DNA from: Dietzia psychralcaliphila
GTDB taxonomy: Bacteria; Actinomycetota; Actinomycetes; Mycobacteriales; Mycobacteriaceae
Direction: 5' to 3'
DNA length: 64,000 nucleotides
Assembly (NCBI RefSeq): GCF_003096095.1
Contig: NZ_CP015453.1
Span: forward strand, 1,612,001-1,676,000
Both the position numbers and the translations under genes were made by a program. Shown here one piece after another: positions 29,596 to 38,217 of the stretch. Each line of letters opens with the position of its first letter. Within the stretch, counting starts at the first letter, position 1. Below the pieces are notes generated by a model. That model was given only the letters and a program-made list of their open reading frames with translations. It ran no database searches and was not told the origin of the DNA.

Positions 29596-29661
29596 CGTCG
29601 GAGTCTCCGTCGTCCTCGTCGTCGTCGTCCCTGTCCTCGGCTTGTCGCCGGGGCCCGGGGT

Positions 29662-31218
29662 TCAGTTCTGGCGGAGTTCCCGCTTGAGGAGCTTGCCCGA
29701 CTGATTGCGGGGCAGTTCGTCGACAAAGACGACCCGTTTCGGCACCTTGAACGGCGCGAGGTGGGCGCGGGTGCCGTCGATGATCTCGGACTCCGTGGCG
29801 TGGGCGTCGCCCCTGAGGACCACTATCGCGGTGACGGCTTCGATCCACTTGTCGTCCGGCGTGCCGATCACGGCGACCTCGGCGACCCGCTCATCCCGGT
29901 ACACCGCGTCCTCGACCTCCCGCGACGCCACCAGGACTCCACCGGTGTTGATGACGTCCTTGATACGGTCGACCACCTCGATGAACCCCTCGGGGTCACG
30001 TACCACCAGATCGCCGGAGTGGAACCAGCCGTCGCGGAACGCCTCCTCCGTGGCCTCGGGCTTGTTCCAGTAGCCCTTGCACAACTGCGGCGAGCGGTAG
30101 ACCACCTCGCCCCGTTCGCCGTCCGCGACTTCGGCGCCCGTCTCGTCGACGACGCGGGCCTCCACGAAGAACACCGGCCGGCCCGCGCTCGCCGGGCGGG
30201 AGTCGTGCTCCTCCGGGCGCAGGACACTGGCGAGGGGGCCGATCTCCGACTGTCCGAAGCAGTTGTAGAACCCGAGTTCGGGGTACTTCTCCCGCAGCCG
30301 CTGGAGCACGGTCACCGGCATGATCGAGGCGCCGTACTGGGCCTTTCGCAGACTCGACAGATCCCGGGACTCCAGGTCCGGATGGGAGGCCAGCGGTACC
30401 CAGACCGTCGGCGCGAGGAACAGGGACCCGATCCTGTCGGCCTCGACCCTGCGGAGGATCTCCGGGATGTCCGGCGCGGCCATGAGGTGCACCGTCGCCC
30501 CCAACGACAGGTACGGGAGCGCGAACACGTGCATCGCGGCCGAGTGGTAGAGGGGCATCGTCACCAGCGGCTCGTCGTCGGCGGTGAGGTCGAGGCCGAG
30601 GATGCAGCTCACGTATTCGTGGGTGAGCGCGGAATGGGTCATCATCGCGCCCTTGGGACGTGAGGTGGTGCCCGATGTGTAGAGGAGTTGGGCGAGGTCG
30701 TCGCCGGTGGCGGGGGACTCCATCGGCGCGCACGGGGACTCGTCGAGTGCCGAGCCGAGAACCGTGCCCTGGGCGGGCTCCCCTGCGCGGGGCAGCAGTG
30801 CGAGGGACCGCAGCTCCGGCATGGTCGCGAGTACTCCCGCCAGGGTGGGAGCCTGTGCCGGGTCCACCAGGACGAGAGACGCACCCGAGTCGGCCAGCAG
30901 GTATTCGAGCTCACCGCCGGTCAGTGCGTAGTTGACGGGCACGTGGGTCAATCCCGCCCGCGAGGCCGCGAGGAAGGCGATGAGATAGGCGTCGGAGTTG
31001 ACCCCGTAGGCGGCCACCCGGGCCCCACGCTCGAGGCCCTGACCGGCGAGCATGGTGGCCACCCGGTCCACCGCCGTGTCCAACGCGGCGTAGGTCCACC
31101 GGCGCTCGGCGAAGGTCAGTGCCACCCGGTCAGGGAACCGCGCCGCCGCACGGCGCAGGACGGCATCGATGGTCGCGGAACCCACGGCGGGGCTGAGGGG
31201 TCGAGGGGTAGTGGTCAT
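29662..31218 (-). CDS. Acyl-CoA synthetase (AMP-forming, class I adenylate-forming)
   Basis: The 518-residue enzyme has the phosphate-binding motif YTSGTTSRPKGAMMTH at about 175-190, the A5-like NCFGQSEIGPL, GWFHSGD at about 395-401, and a C-terminal GKLLKREL with the adenylation Lys. The length and motifs fit FadD-type fatty acyl- or aryl-CoA ligases. Substrate is unknown. TAGGCT six bases upstream of the ATG (minus strand, 31225-31230) indicates a leaderless transcript. Neighbours give no pathway clue. Confidence 0.9.
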   Translation of the reverse strand: MTTTPRPLSPAVGSATIDAVLRRAAARFPDRVALTFAERRWTYAALDTAVDRVATMLAGQGLERGARVAAYGVNSDAYLIAFLAASRAGLTHVPVNYALTGGELEYLLADSGASLVLVDPAQAPTLAGVLATMPELRSLALLPRAGEPAQGTVLGSALDESPCAPMESPATGDDLAQLLYTSGTTSRPKGAMMTHSALTHEYVSCILGLDLTADDEPLVTMPLYHSAAMHVFALPYLSLGATVHLMAAPDIPEILRRVEADRIGSLFLAPTVWVPLASHPDLESRDLSSLRKAQYGASIMPVTVLQRLREKYPELGFYNCFGQSEIGPLASVLRPEEHDSRPASAGRPVFFVEARVVDETGAEVADGERGEVVYRSPQLCKGYWNKPEATEEAFRDGWFHSGDLVVRDPEGFIEVVDRIKDVINTGGVLVASREVEDAVYRDERVAEVAVIGTPDDKWIEAVTAIVVLRGDAHATESEIIDGTRAHLAPFKVPKRVVFVDELPRNQSGKLLKRELRQN

Positions 31219-31224
31219 TGGTTC

Positions 31225-31230
31225 AGCCTA
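31225..31230 (-). promoter_or_regulatory. -10 element of a leaderless promoter (acyl-CoA synthetase)
   Basis: On the minus strand TAGGCT is followed by GAACCA and then the ATG, so the RNA should begin at the start codon. Confidence 0.55.
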
Positions 31231-31246
31231 GGGGCGGAGGGCGCGT

Positions 31247-31495
31247 TCACGGTTCGGCAGTGACGATCTCCAACACCTCTGGGGGGACCGATCCGTTGCT
31301 GTCCCGCGGGGTCCAGTGCTCGCTCGGGACCCACTGGGATCCACATCCTCGGCACGCGAACATCGGCTCGCCGCGGCGCTCCACCGGGGTCCTCGTCCAC
31401 TCGCACAGGTCGCGACAGGAGCGGACCCGTAGTGGGGCGAGGTCGGGATCGGGCTGTCGTCGATCGGAGCGGCGGAGGGCACGGAAGCTGGACAT
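31247..31495 (-). CDS. Small zinc-ribbon-like protein, 82 residues
   Basis: The frame is open much further upstream, but ATG 31495 has GGAG just before it and the upstream part overlaps the ychJ-like gene on the other strand. The short product has four Cys as CRDLC (about residue 27) and CRGCG (about residue 50), spaced for one zinc site, with W and basic residues around them. It is unknown but looks like a nucleic-acid or protein-binding knuckle. It is divergent from the YchJ-family gene, 57 bases away. Confidence 0.6.
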   Translation of the reverse strand: MSSFRALRRSDRRQPDPDLAPLRVRSCRDLCEWTRTPVERRGEPMFACRGCGSQWVPSEHWTPRDSNGSVPPEVLEIVTAEP

Positions 31496-31552
31496 GTCTC
31501 CATCGAGGATAACCGGCCGTCGTATGGGTAACGTGGTCGCGGACCCGAGTGG

Positions 31553-31981
31553 ATGGAGGCGGCGGAGTTGAGCGGATGCCCGTGCGGGAGCCAGCGCTGC
31601 CTGGATGCGTGCTGCGGGCCGCTCGTGGAGGACGGCGTCCCGGCCGCGACCGCCGAACAGCTCATGCGATCCAGGTACACGGCCTTCGTGCTCGGAAGGC
31701 GGGACCACCTCTGGCGCACGTGGCACCCGCGGACCCGACCGGACCAGGTGGAGGTCGGTGACGTCCACTGGACCGGCCTCTCGATCCTCGACGTGGTGGC
31801 CGGCGGCGCCGCCGATCAGACCGGGACAGTGGAGTTCGAGGCGCACTACGTCGGGCCCGACGGGCCTGCGGTCATGCGTGAACGGTCGGTGTTCGAGCGC
31901 AGAGGTGGGCGCTGGACCTATCTCGAGGGCACGGAACCTGTCGAGGGCACGGAACCTGTCGGGGGCCCGGAACAGTTCTGA
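31553..31981 (+). CDS. YchJ-family (UPF0225) SEC-C-like protein
   Basis: The 142-residue protein begins with a SEC-C-like zinc motif (CPCGSQRC and ACCG). It continues with the YchJ core LMRSRYTAFVLGRRDHLWRTWHPRTRP and WTGLSILDVVAGG, then a cystatin-like NTF2 fold ending EFEAHYVG..RSVFERRGGRW. TTG 31568 with GGAGG upstream is an alternative start giving the usual family N-terminus. The tail after residue 122 is built from an 18-base tandem repeat. Molecular function is unknown. Confidence 0.85.
   Translation: MEAAELSGCPCGSQRCLDACCGPLVEDGVPAATAEQLMRSRYTAFVLGRRDHLWRTWHPRTRPDQVEVGDVHWTGLSILDVVAGGAADQTGTVEFEAHYVGPDGPAVMRERSVFERRGGRWTYLEGTEPVEGTEPVGGPEQF
31925..31973 (+). repeat. 18-base tandem repeat in the YchJ-family gene tail
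   Basis: GAGGGCACGGAACCTGTC occurs at 31925-31942 and 31943-31960, with a degenerate third unit to about 31973. It encodes Glu-Gly-Thr-Glu-Pro-Val repeats and extends the protein beyond the family core. Confidence 0.9.
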
Positions 31982-31984
31982 GTC

Positions 31985-32527
31985 CTAGGCGGCAGTCGGG
32001 TCTTCCGGCTGGCGGGTCACGGTGACCGATCCGATCGTCCTCGGGGCGACGAGGTCGATCCGCCCGATCCGGTGCCCACGGGGCATCGTCCAGGCGACCA
32101 TCCCCCGGATCTCCTCACCGGGGAAGCTCAGGACCGACGGTACTAGCGGGTCGTCTATCGTCCCCGCGGGGCTCTCGATCCGCTCGAACGGCCTCCCGGA
32201 GGGGTCGAAGGCCGAGAAGTCATCCGGGCCGAGTTCCGGTTGGCCGGACGCCTGCACCACACGGACGTCCACCACCACGACCGCGTCCGAGTACGCGGTG
32301 GAGGGCACGATCCGGAGGTTGGACAGGGTCACTGTGGCGTCCCACGATTCTCCGGACACCGGGAACGGCCGATCGAACTGCTGCGACGACGGTAGGGGCC
32401 CCGACTGCTGGGCTGTCGGGACCGGGATCGCCCCGGAGTCGTCGTCGCCGAACAGCGATGCCGGCGAACAGGCGGGTGCGGACACGGCCGCGGCCACGAT
32501 CACGGCAGCGAGGACGGCGCGACGCAT
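31985..32527 (-). CDS. Putative lipoprotein with DUF4352-like domain
   Basis: The 180-residue protein has a lipoprotein signal (MRRAVLAAVIVAAAVSAPAC) with the lipobox Cys at residue 20. Residues 65-175 form a predicted beta sandwich: WDATVTLSNLRIVPS, then DAVVVVDVRVVQASG and GMVAWTMPRGHRIGRIDL. This layout resembles DUF4352-type extracytoplasmic domains. AGGAG lies seven bases before the ATG on the minus strand. The gene ends only three bases from the convergent YchJ-family gene. Confidence 0.75.
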   Translation of the reverse strand: MRRAVLAAVIVAAAVSAPACSPASLFGDDDSGAIPVPTAQQSGPLPSSQQFDRPFPVSGESWDATVTLSNLRIVPSTAYSDAVVVVDVRVVQASGQPELGPDDFSAFDPSGRPFERIESPAGTIDDPLVPSVLSFPGEEIRGMVAWTMPRGHRIGRIDLVAPRTIGSVTVTRQPEDPTAA

Positions 32528-32584
32528 GTAGGCGCTCCTGGGGCGAGGTCTCGCACCGGGCCCGTCCCGGCACGATCTCAGATC

Positions 32585-33523
32585 CTACTGCTCAGCCGGG
32601 CCGTGGTCATCGGCGGCGCGCAGGTCACGCCATCGTCTGCCCGCGACCCGGTGCGCGAGATCCGAGTAGACGTCGTCGAGCTCGGCCGAGATCTCGGCCA
32701 GTTGGATCTTGAAGTTGACCGGGACGAACACCCGGTCGACGAATTCCGCCTCGGCGGAGATCGTCTTGCCGTCGAACACGTACCGGCACCACAGCGAGTC
32801 CCGGTTGAGGATCGCGACCTCTGTCTCCGCGGCAACGGGGTCCTCCACGGAGGAGACCAGCGGGCTGCGGAACACGACGAGGGGAAGCGACCGGTGCGCA
32901 CGGACGAAGAGCAGGACACACCCGGCGGGAACGGTGAACACGTCGTGTTCGTCGGGTGTGACCCGGCGTTCGTAGACCTCCGAGAGGGCTGTCTCCAGGG
33001 CCCGGGTCGCCTCGTCCGGGGTCGCGATGGGCTGAGACCGGAAATCGGCGTCCGCCGGCACGGGGGCACCGGTGTCGACCCGGGCGGGGTCCTCGGGCTC
33101 GGACACGTCGTGGAGGAAGACCGGGTGAGGGATCCCGAAGACCCGCTCCATCGTGCCGGCGACCAGGTGTGCCGCCTCCGTTGCGCGGTCGACGGGGAAC
33201 GTGATGTCCGCGCCCGGCGTCACGGCGCCCGTCGGGGGCCGGAGTCCCCAGCCCAGGGCCCCGAGTTGCTCCAGGCGGACCGGACCCAACGGTGCCGGTG
33301 AGTCCTCGGACCCGCCGCCGGAGACCTCCGCGTGGATGCGGTCGGTCCCGAGCGCGGTGAACCGCACGTACGGGGTGCGGGTGGACGGGGAGCCCAGGAC
33401 GGGTACGGCCAGGTCGAACGTGGCGCCGGGGACGAGGTCACGCAGGAGTTCCGCCAGGCGGGCCGCGAAGCGGTCCCACCCGGCGGCGATCGACGCGTCC
33501 ACGTCGAACTCGAATTCCGGCAT
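32585..33523 (-). CDS. TY-Chap-type (YbjN/CesT-like) hypothetical protein
   Basis: This acidic 312-residue cytosolic protein has no signal or membrane segment. Its repeats of the pattern VRFTALGTDRIHAEVSGGG and VLLFVRAHRSLPLVVFRSPLV resemble duplicated chaperone-like domains of the T3SS CesT/YbjN (TY-Chap) superfamily common in actinobacteria. Residues 1-125 and 165-300 could be two such domains. No secretion genes are nearby. The assignment is by appearance only. The upstream nudix gene starts 60 bases away on the same strand. Confidence 0.55.
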   Translation of the reverse strand: MPEFEFDVDASIAAGWDRFAARLAELLRDLVPGATFDLAVPVLGSPSTRTPYVRFTALGTDRIHAEVSGGGSEDSPAPLGPVRLEQLGALGWGLRPPTGAVTPGADITFPVDRATEAAHLVAGTMERVFGIPHPVFLHDVSEPEDPARVDTGAPVPADADFRSQPIATPDEATRALETALSEVYERRVTPDEHDVFTVPAGCVLLFVRAHRSLPLVVFRSPLVSSVEDPVAAETEVAILNRDSLWCRYVFDGKTISAEAEFVDRVFVPVNFKIQLAEISAELDDVYSDLAHRVAGRRWRDLRAADDHGPAEQ

Positions 33524-33586
33524 GGTTGGCAGTCAACCACCGCGCAGCCGGGTCCGTGAGGACTTCGAGATGTCCGGCGGGGGCGA

Positions 33587-34402
33587 TCAGCTCCCGGCGG
33601 GTGGGTGCCCGGCCTGGTAGTCGGACCAGTACTCGTCCGAACCGTCGAAGCCCACACGCACCCCGCCGCGGTGCTCGATGATCTCCGGCTGGACTGGGGT
33701 GATTCTGCGCTCGGCGGCCAGTGCGGCGGCGACATCGGGGAACTCGGCGAGGACACGGAGCTGGGTCCACGTCGGCGGCAGGAGCATGGAGCGGCCCGAT
33801 CGGAAGTCCTCCAGGAGGTCGACGGGGCGGGCCCACATGGTCAGGTCGACCTCGGTCGTGAGGTCATCGGGTTCCTGTCCCTCCGGGAGCGCGGCGAGGA
33901 AGAAGCGGGTGTCGTACCTCCGCGACTCGACCGAGGGGGTGATCCAGTGGTCGTAGGGGCGGAGTCGGCCCGCCGCGAGGGAGAGCCCCTCGTCGGCGAG
34001 GAAGCGGCTGAAGGTCAGCCGGTGGCTCTCCAGCTCGCCCCGGCTCGAGTGGTACCGACCGGCGTCCGCGACGGGAGATCCGTCGAGGTGGTCTGCCAGG
34101 AGGACGCCACACTCCTCGAATGTCTCCCTCGCGGCCGCGCACACGAGCCGGCGGGCACGCGGGACGTCGCAGTCGAACCGCTCGGCCCACCACTCGGGCT
34201 CGGGACCGGTCCACGCGACGTCCGGGTCGTCGTCGGAGGCGTCCACGCCGCCGCCCGGGAACACCGTCATGCCCCCGGCGAACGCCATACCCCGAACGCG
34301 GCGCGCGACGAACACCTCCGGTCCGCGGTCGGAATCTCGGATCACCATCACGGTGGACGCGTCTTTGATCGGGCGGGAGTCGGGGTCGTGGCGGTCAGTC
34401 AT
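33587..34402 (-). CDS. NUDIX hydrolase, NUDT19-like
   Basis: ATG 34402 is chosen; the open frame extends upstream without a family match. The 271-residue protein has FPGGGVDASDDD at about 50-61, and the Nudix helix is separated by a long insertion, RLVCAAARETFEECGVLL at about 88-105 (RE...EE metal residues). Such split Nudix boxes are typical of NUDT19-type acyl-CoA diphosphatases. The C-terminus has a conserved WTQLRVLAEF helix. Substrate is unproven. Confidence 0.8.
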   Translation of the reverse strand: MTDRHDPDSRPIKDASTVMVIRDSDRGPEVFVARRVRGMAFAGGMTVFPGGGVDASDDDPDVAWTGPEPEWWAERFDCDVPRARRLVCAAARETFEECGVLLADHLDGSPVADAGRYHSSRGELESHRLTFSRFLADEGLSLAAGRLRPYDHWITPSVESRRYDTRFFLAALPEGQEPDDLTTEVDLTMWARPVDLLEDFRSGRSMLLPPTWTQLRVLAEFPDVAAALAAERRITPVQPEIIEHRGGVRVGFDGSDEYWSDYQAGHPPAGS

Positions 34403-34463
34403 GTAGATCAGTCTCACCCGGCGGGGTGGAGGGCGGTCCGGCGGGGTGGACCGGACGGCACTC

Positions 34464-35090
34464 TCAGAGCGCAGCGTCGGTGGATACCCGCCGGGCGAGC
34501 GCACCGTGCAGGACCCGGTCGACGTGCTCCCGCAGGTCGGCTCGGTGATCGCTACCGGGTGACCGGTCGATCCCCGAACGTACGATGCTCATGTAGAGGA
34601 CGTCGAAGACGGTCTGGGCGGGGCCGTCGAGGTCCCTCGCCTCGGGTGCCTGTGGCGAATGGCGGGCCAGGATGACGCCGATGATCCCGCGCAGGTCCCG
34701 GAGGATGCGCTGCGCCTCCGCACGGTGGGGGCCCGGTTCCCCGAAGAGTGTCTCGCGGTGGTAGGCCACGATGTTCTCCGGCTGGTTCTCGAGCGCGGAG
34801 AACAGTGGGTCGCACAGCGTGACAAGGTCCTCGACGGGGTCCCCGGTGTCCGGGACGGTCTCCACCATGGCCCGGAACTCCTCGTTGGCCACCATGCACA
34901 GCAGCTCGCCCTTCGACCGGGCGTACCGGAAGAGCGTCCCGGTGCCGACCTCCGCCAGATCGGCCACCTCCTGCGTGGTGACCGACGAGTACCCGTTGCG
35001 GAAGAACAGGTCGCGGGCGGCGGCCAGGATCCGACGCTGCTTGTCCGCCTTGTTCAGCTCCCGGCGTCCCGGTTCACGGTCCAGGCTCAC
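34464..35090 (-). CDS. TetR-family regulator
   Basis: GTG 35090 overlaps the stop of the DUF3817 gene (GTGA), giving a 208-residue protein. Helix-turn-helix residues 15-60 (RRILAAARDLFFRNGYSSVT, then VADLAEVGTGTLFRYARSKGELL) are clear. The C-terminal ligand domain is of TetR_C type with no recognised effector. Coupling to a small membrane protein suggests that pair may be co-regulated. Nothing upstream of the coupled pair shows an obvious operator. Confidence 0.85.
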   Translation of the reverse strand: MSLDREPGRRELNKADKQRRILAAARDLFFRNGYSSVTTQEVADLAEVGTGTLFRYARSKGELLCMVANEEFRAMVETVPDTGDPVEDLVTLCDPLFSALENQPENIVAYHRETLFGEPGPHRAEAQRILRDLRGIIGVILARHSPQAPEARDLDGPAQTVFDVLYMSIVRSGIDRSPGSDHRADLREHVDRVLHGALARRVSTDAAL

Positions 35091-35584
35091 GAGAACCACT
35101 CGGTGGGCTTGCCCGCCACGAGGAGGAGGGAGAAGACCGCGGCCACCACGACGAGGGTGACGATGAGCGCGACCACCGGGGAACGGAGGGCGAACGCCAG
35201 CATGCGCTCCGCGAGGGAGCGGGGCTGCTCGACCCCGGGACCGAGCCGCCAGTTCCCCTCGAGAAGCCCGCGGCGTTCGACCGACCGCTCGAACGGCACG
35301 GTGGCGTACGGGATGACCGCGGACGCCAGCCCCAGGACACCGGTGCCGGCGGACCAGCGCTTGTCGGTCCAGACCGCGACCGTCGCCACGGAGTAGCACA
35401 GGAAGACGAATCCGTGGATGCTGCCACCGACCGTCGTGGCCCAGTCGAGACCGAACCCGTACTTGCCGATCATTCCCAGGATCAACAGCGTCCAGGTGAT
35501 CACCTCCGCGAAAGCGAGCCTCTTGTACAGGATGCGGGGGGTCACAGATGTCCTCCAGGGTTCGGGTCGGCGTTCGTCGGTCAT
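35087..35584 (-). CDS. DUF3817-family membrane protein
   Basis: The 165-residue protein has four hydrophobic helices (about 26-44, 52-72, 78-95, 135-158). The DUF3817 signature includes FAEVITWTLLILGMIGKY and GSIHGFVFLCYSVATVAVW. Family members occur widely in actinobacteria and firmicutes without known activity. The gene runs into the TetR gene by a four-base overlap. Confidence 0.85.
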   Translation of the reverse strand: MTDERRPEPWRTSVTPRILYKRLAFAEVITWTLLILGMIGKYGFGLDWATTVGGSIHGFVFLCYSVATVAVWTDKRWSAGTGVLGLASAVIPYATVPFERSVERRGLLEGNWRLGPGVEQPRSLAERMLAFALRSPVVALIVTLVVVAAVFSLLLVAGKPTEWFS

Positions 35585-35629
35585 CGTACGGACACCGGAT
35601 CCGCGGCCCGGTTCAGCCTCCCGGCACGT

Positions 35630-38176
35630 TCACCCGGCGAGGGTCAGCGAGGCGAAGCGGACCTCCCCCGCCTCGTCGCTGGCGCCCAGATCCACCACAC
35701 CCTCGACGGCCCAGCCGTGGTCACCCTCCGGATCATCGAGAACCTGCCGGACCCGCCAGGTTCCCGGCTCCACCCCGTCACCCGATTCGGTGACGGAGAA
35801 GAGGGCGGGGCCACGGGCGGCGGGCCCGGTTCCGATCGCGTCGTACTCGTCCCAGTACGCATCGATCTCGGTGTCCCAGTCGGGATGCTGGGCGACGTCG
35901 GCGTCGAGCGCCACGAGCGTGTCGATGTCGTCCCGCGACAGCAGCTCCACCCGGCGGAACATCGCGTTCCGGACCATCACACGGAACGCCCGGAGGTTGG
36001 CGGTGACGGGACGGGTGGTGCCGGCCGACTGACCGAAGGCGAGCTCTGCCACCTGGTCAGGGGAGACCTCCGGATCGGTGAGCAGCTCCCACTCGTCCAG
36101 CAGGCTCGAGTCGACCTGGCGCACGAGTTCTCCGAGCCACTCGACGAGGTCGTCGAACTCCTCGGTCCTCAGGTCAGCCGGAACGGTCTGTCGCAGTGCG
36201 CGATAGGCATCGGTGAGGTAACGCAGCACGGAACCCTCCGACCGGCTGAGCCCGTACGCCGAGACCAGATCGGAGAATGTCATGCCCCGCTCGACCATCT
36301 CGCGGATGACCGCCTTGGGGGAGGGCTCGATACCCGCCACCCACGGGTGCCCGGCGCGGTAGGCGTCATACGCGTCGGCGATGAGGTCGCCGAGGGGTGT
36401 GGGCCACGAGATGTCCTCGACGAGCTCCATCCGCTCGGAGTACTCCACACCCTCGGCCTTGAGGGCGCCGATCGCCTCACCACGGGCGGCCCGCTGCTGG
36501 GCGTAGAGGATCGGGCGCGGGTCGTCGAGAACGGACTCGATCACCGACACCAGGTCCAGGACCGGGGTGGGGGAGTCGGGGTCGAGGACCTCCATGGCCG
36601 CGATCGCGAACGGGGCGAGGGGTTGGTTGAGTGCGAAGTCACGCTGGAGGTCGACTGTCAGACGGACGTGTCGTCCGTCGTCGTCAGGCTCCGCCACCCT
36701 CTCGACGATGCCCGCGGTCTCGAGCCCACGGAAGAGTTCGATCGAGCGCAGGACGTGCTGCCGGATGCGGGCCCGGGTCTCGTGCGAGGACAGCAACAGG
36801 TGCCGCATGTGGGCGTAGCAGCTGCCCGGACGCGAGATCACGTTGAGCAGCATCGCGTTGTTCACCTCGAAGCGACTGGTGAGCTGCTCGGGTTGCGCGC
36901 CGACGAGCTTGTCGAATGTGGACCGGGACCAGTTGACGAAGCCCTCCGGCGGCTTCTTCTTGGCCACCTTGGCCTTCTTCTTGGGATTGGCGGCCACCTT
37001 GGCCGCGGCTTTGGAGTTCTCCACCTCGTGTTCAGGGGCGAGAACCACCACCAGACCCTCGGTGTCGAAGCCCGCGCGGCCCGCCCGGCCGGCGATCTGG
37101 TGGAACTCCCGGGCCTTGAGGACACGCTGCCGGCGTCCGTCGAACTTGGTGAGTCCGGTGAACAGGACGGTCCGGATGGGGACGTTGATGCCGACCCCGA
37201 GGGTGTCGGTTCCGCAGATGACGGTGAGCAGTCCGTCCTGGGCGAGTCGTTCCACGAGGCGGCGGTACTTGGGGAGCATGCCGGCGTGGTGGACCCCGAT
37301 GCCGTGCATGAGCAGCTTGCGCAGGTTCCGGCCGAACGCGGTCGAGAACCGGAAGCCCCCGATCTCGTCGGCGATGGCGGCCTTGCGTTCCTTGGTGGAC
37401 ACCGCCACCGACGTGAGGGCCTGCGCCTGCTCGAGGGCCGAGGCCTGGGTGAAGTGCACGATGTAGACGGGGGCCTTGTCGTCCCGGAGCAGCAGTTCCA
37501 CCGTCTCGTGGACGCTGTGCAGGGCGTAGTCGAATGTCAGGGGGACCGGCCGCTCGGTGCCCCCGACGAGAGCGCACTCCCGTCCGGTCCTCGTGCGGAG
37601 GTCCTCCACCAACCAGTCCACGTCGCCGAGCGTGGCCGACATCAGGAGGAACTGCGTGTCGGGCAGCTCGATCAGCGGGACCTGCCAGGCCCAGCCCCGG
37701 TCGGGCTCGGAGTAGTAGTGGAACTCGTCCATCACCACCTGACCGATGTCCGCGGCGGCACCCTCCCGCAGGGCGATGTTGGCCACGATCTCCGCGGTGG
37801 CGCAGACGATCGGGGCGTCGGCGTTGACCGCGGCGTCGCCGGTGAGCATCCCCACGTTCTCGGCGCCGAACACCTTGCACAGCGCGAAGAACTTCTCGCT
37901 GACGAGCGCTTTGATCGGCGCGGTGTAGTAGCTCCGCACCCCACGGGCCATGGCGGAGAAATGCGCGCCCAGCGCGACGAGGGACTTACCTGAACCCGTC
38001 GGGGTGGCAAGGACCACGTGGCTGCCCGCCGCCACCTCGAGGACCGCCTCCTCCTGTGCCGGGTAGAGCGTCAGGCCCTGGGCGGCAGCCCACGCCACGA
38101 AGGCGTCGAAGACAGCCTCCTCGTGCAGATCGGAGGGGACGTCGTCGAGGTCGGCTAAGAGTTCGGGCAGATGCAC
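35630..38176 (-). CDS. Ski2/Mtr4-like DEAD/DEAH helicase with DUF3516
   Basis: This 848-residue helicase carries motif I ATPTGSGKS at about 57-65, motif II DEFHYY, SATLGD (III) and motif VI QIAGRAGRAGFDTEG. The C-terminal half is the actinobacterial DUF3516 domain. A Lys/Ala-rich insertion (KKKAKVAKKK) separates it from the core. Ski2-like enzymes unwind RNA or DNA in processing and repair; the precise role is open. GTG 38176 lies seven bases after TAGGCT on the minus strand, so initiation looks leaderless. Confidence 0.9.
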   Translation of the reverse strand: MHLPELLADLDDVPSDLHEEAVFDAFVAWAAAQGLTLYPAQEEAVLEVAAGSHVVLATPTGSGKSLVALGAHFSAMARGVRSYYTAPIKALVSEKFFALCKVFGAENVGMLTGDAAVNADAPIVCATAEIVANIALREGAAADIGQVVMDEFHYYSEPDRGWAWQVPLIELPDTQFLLMSATLGDVDWLVEDLRTRTGRECALVGGTERPVPLTFDYALHSVHETVELLLRDDKAPVYIVHFTQASALEQAQALTSVAVSTKERKAAIADEIGGFRFSTAFGRNLRKLLMHGIGVHHAGMLPKYRRLVERLAQDGLLTVICGTDTLGVGINVPIRTVLFTGLTKFDGRRQRVLKAREFHQIAGRAGRAGFDTEGLVVVLAPEHEVENSKAAAKVAANPKKKAKVAKKKPPEGFVNWSRSTFDKLVGAQPEQLTSRFEVNNAMLLNVISRPGSCYAHMRHLLLSSHETRARIRQHVLRSIELFRGLETAGIVERVAEPDDDGRHVRLTVDLQRDFALNQPLAPFAIAAMEVLDPDSPTPVLDLVSVIESVLDDPRPILYAQQRAARGEAIGALKAEGVEYSERMELVEDISWPTPLGDLIADAYDAYRAGHPWVAGIEPSPKAVIREMVERGMTFSDLVSAYGLSRSEGSVLRYLTDAYRALRQTVPADLRTEEFDDLVEWLGELVRQVDSSLLDEWELLTDPEVSPDQVAELAFGQSAGTTRPVTANLRAFRVMVRNAMFRRVELLSRDDIDTLVALDADVAQHPDWDTEIDAYWDEYDAIGTGPAARGPALFSVTESGDGVEPGTWRVRQVLDDPEGDHGWAVEGVVDLGASDEAGEVRFASLTLAG

Positions 38177-38183
38177 CCGACCG

Positions 38184-38189
38184 AGCCTA
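38184..38189 (-). promoter_or_regulatory. -10 element of a leaderless promoter (Ski2-like helicase)
   Basis: TAGGCT on the minus strand is followed by seven bases and then GTG 38176. Confidence 0.5.
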
Positions 38190-38217
38190 GCCGCCCGGTC
38201 GTGCCCACCCGCCCGTG

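Noticed and set aside
35414-37993. Long open frame on the plus strand over the Ski2-like helicase
   Set aside because: The helicase on the minus strand has all its motifs. The plus frame is low-complexity and lacks a ribosome site.
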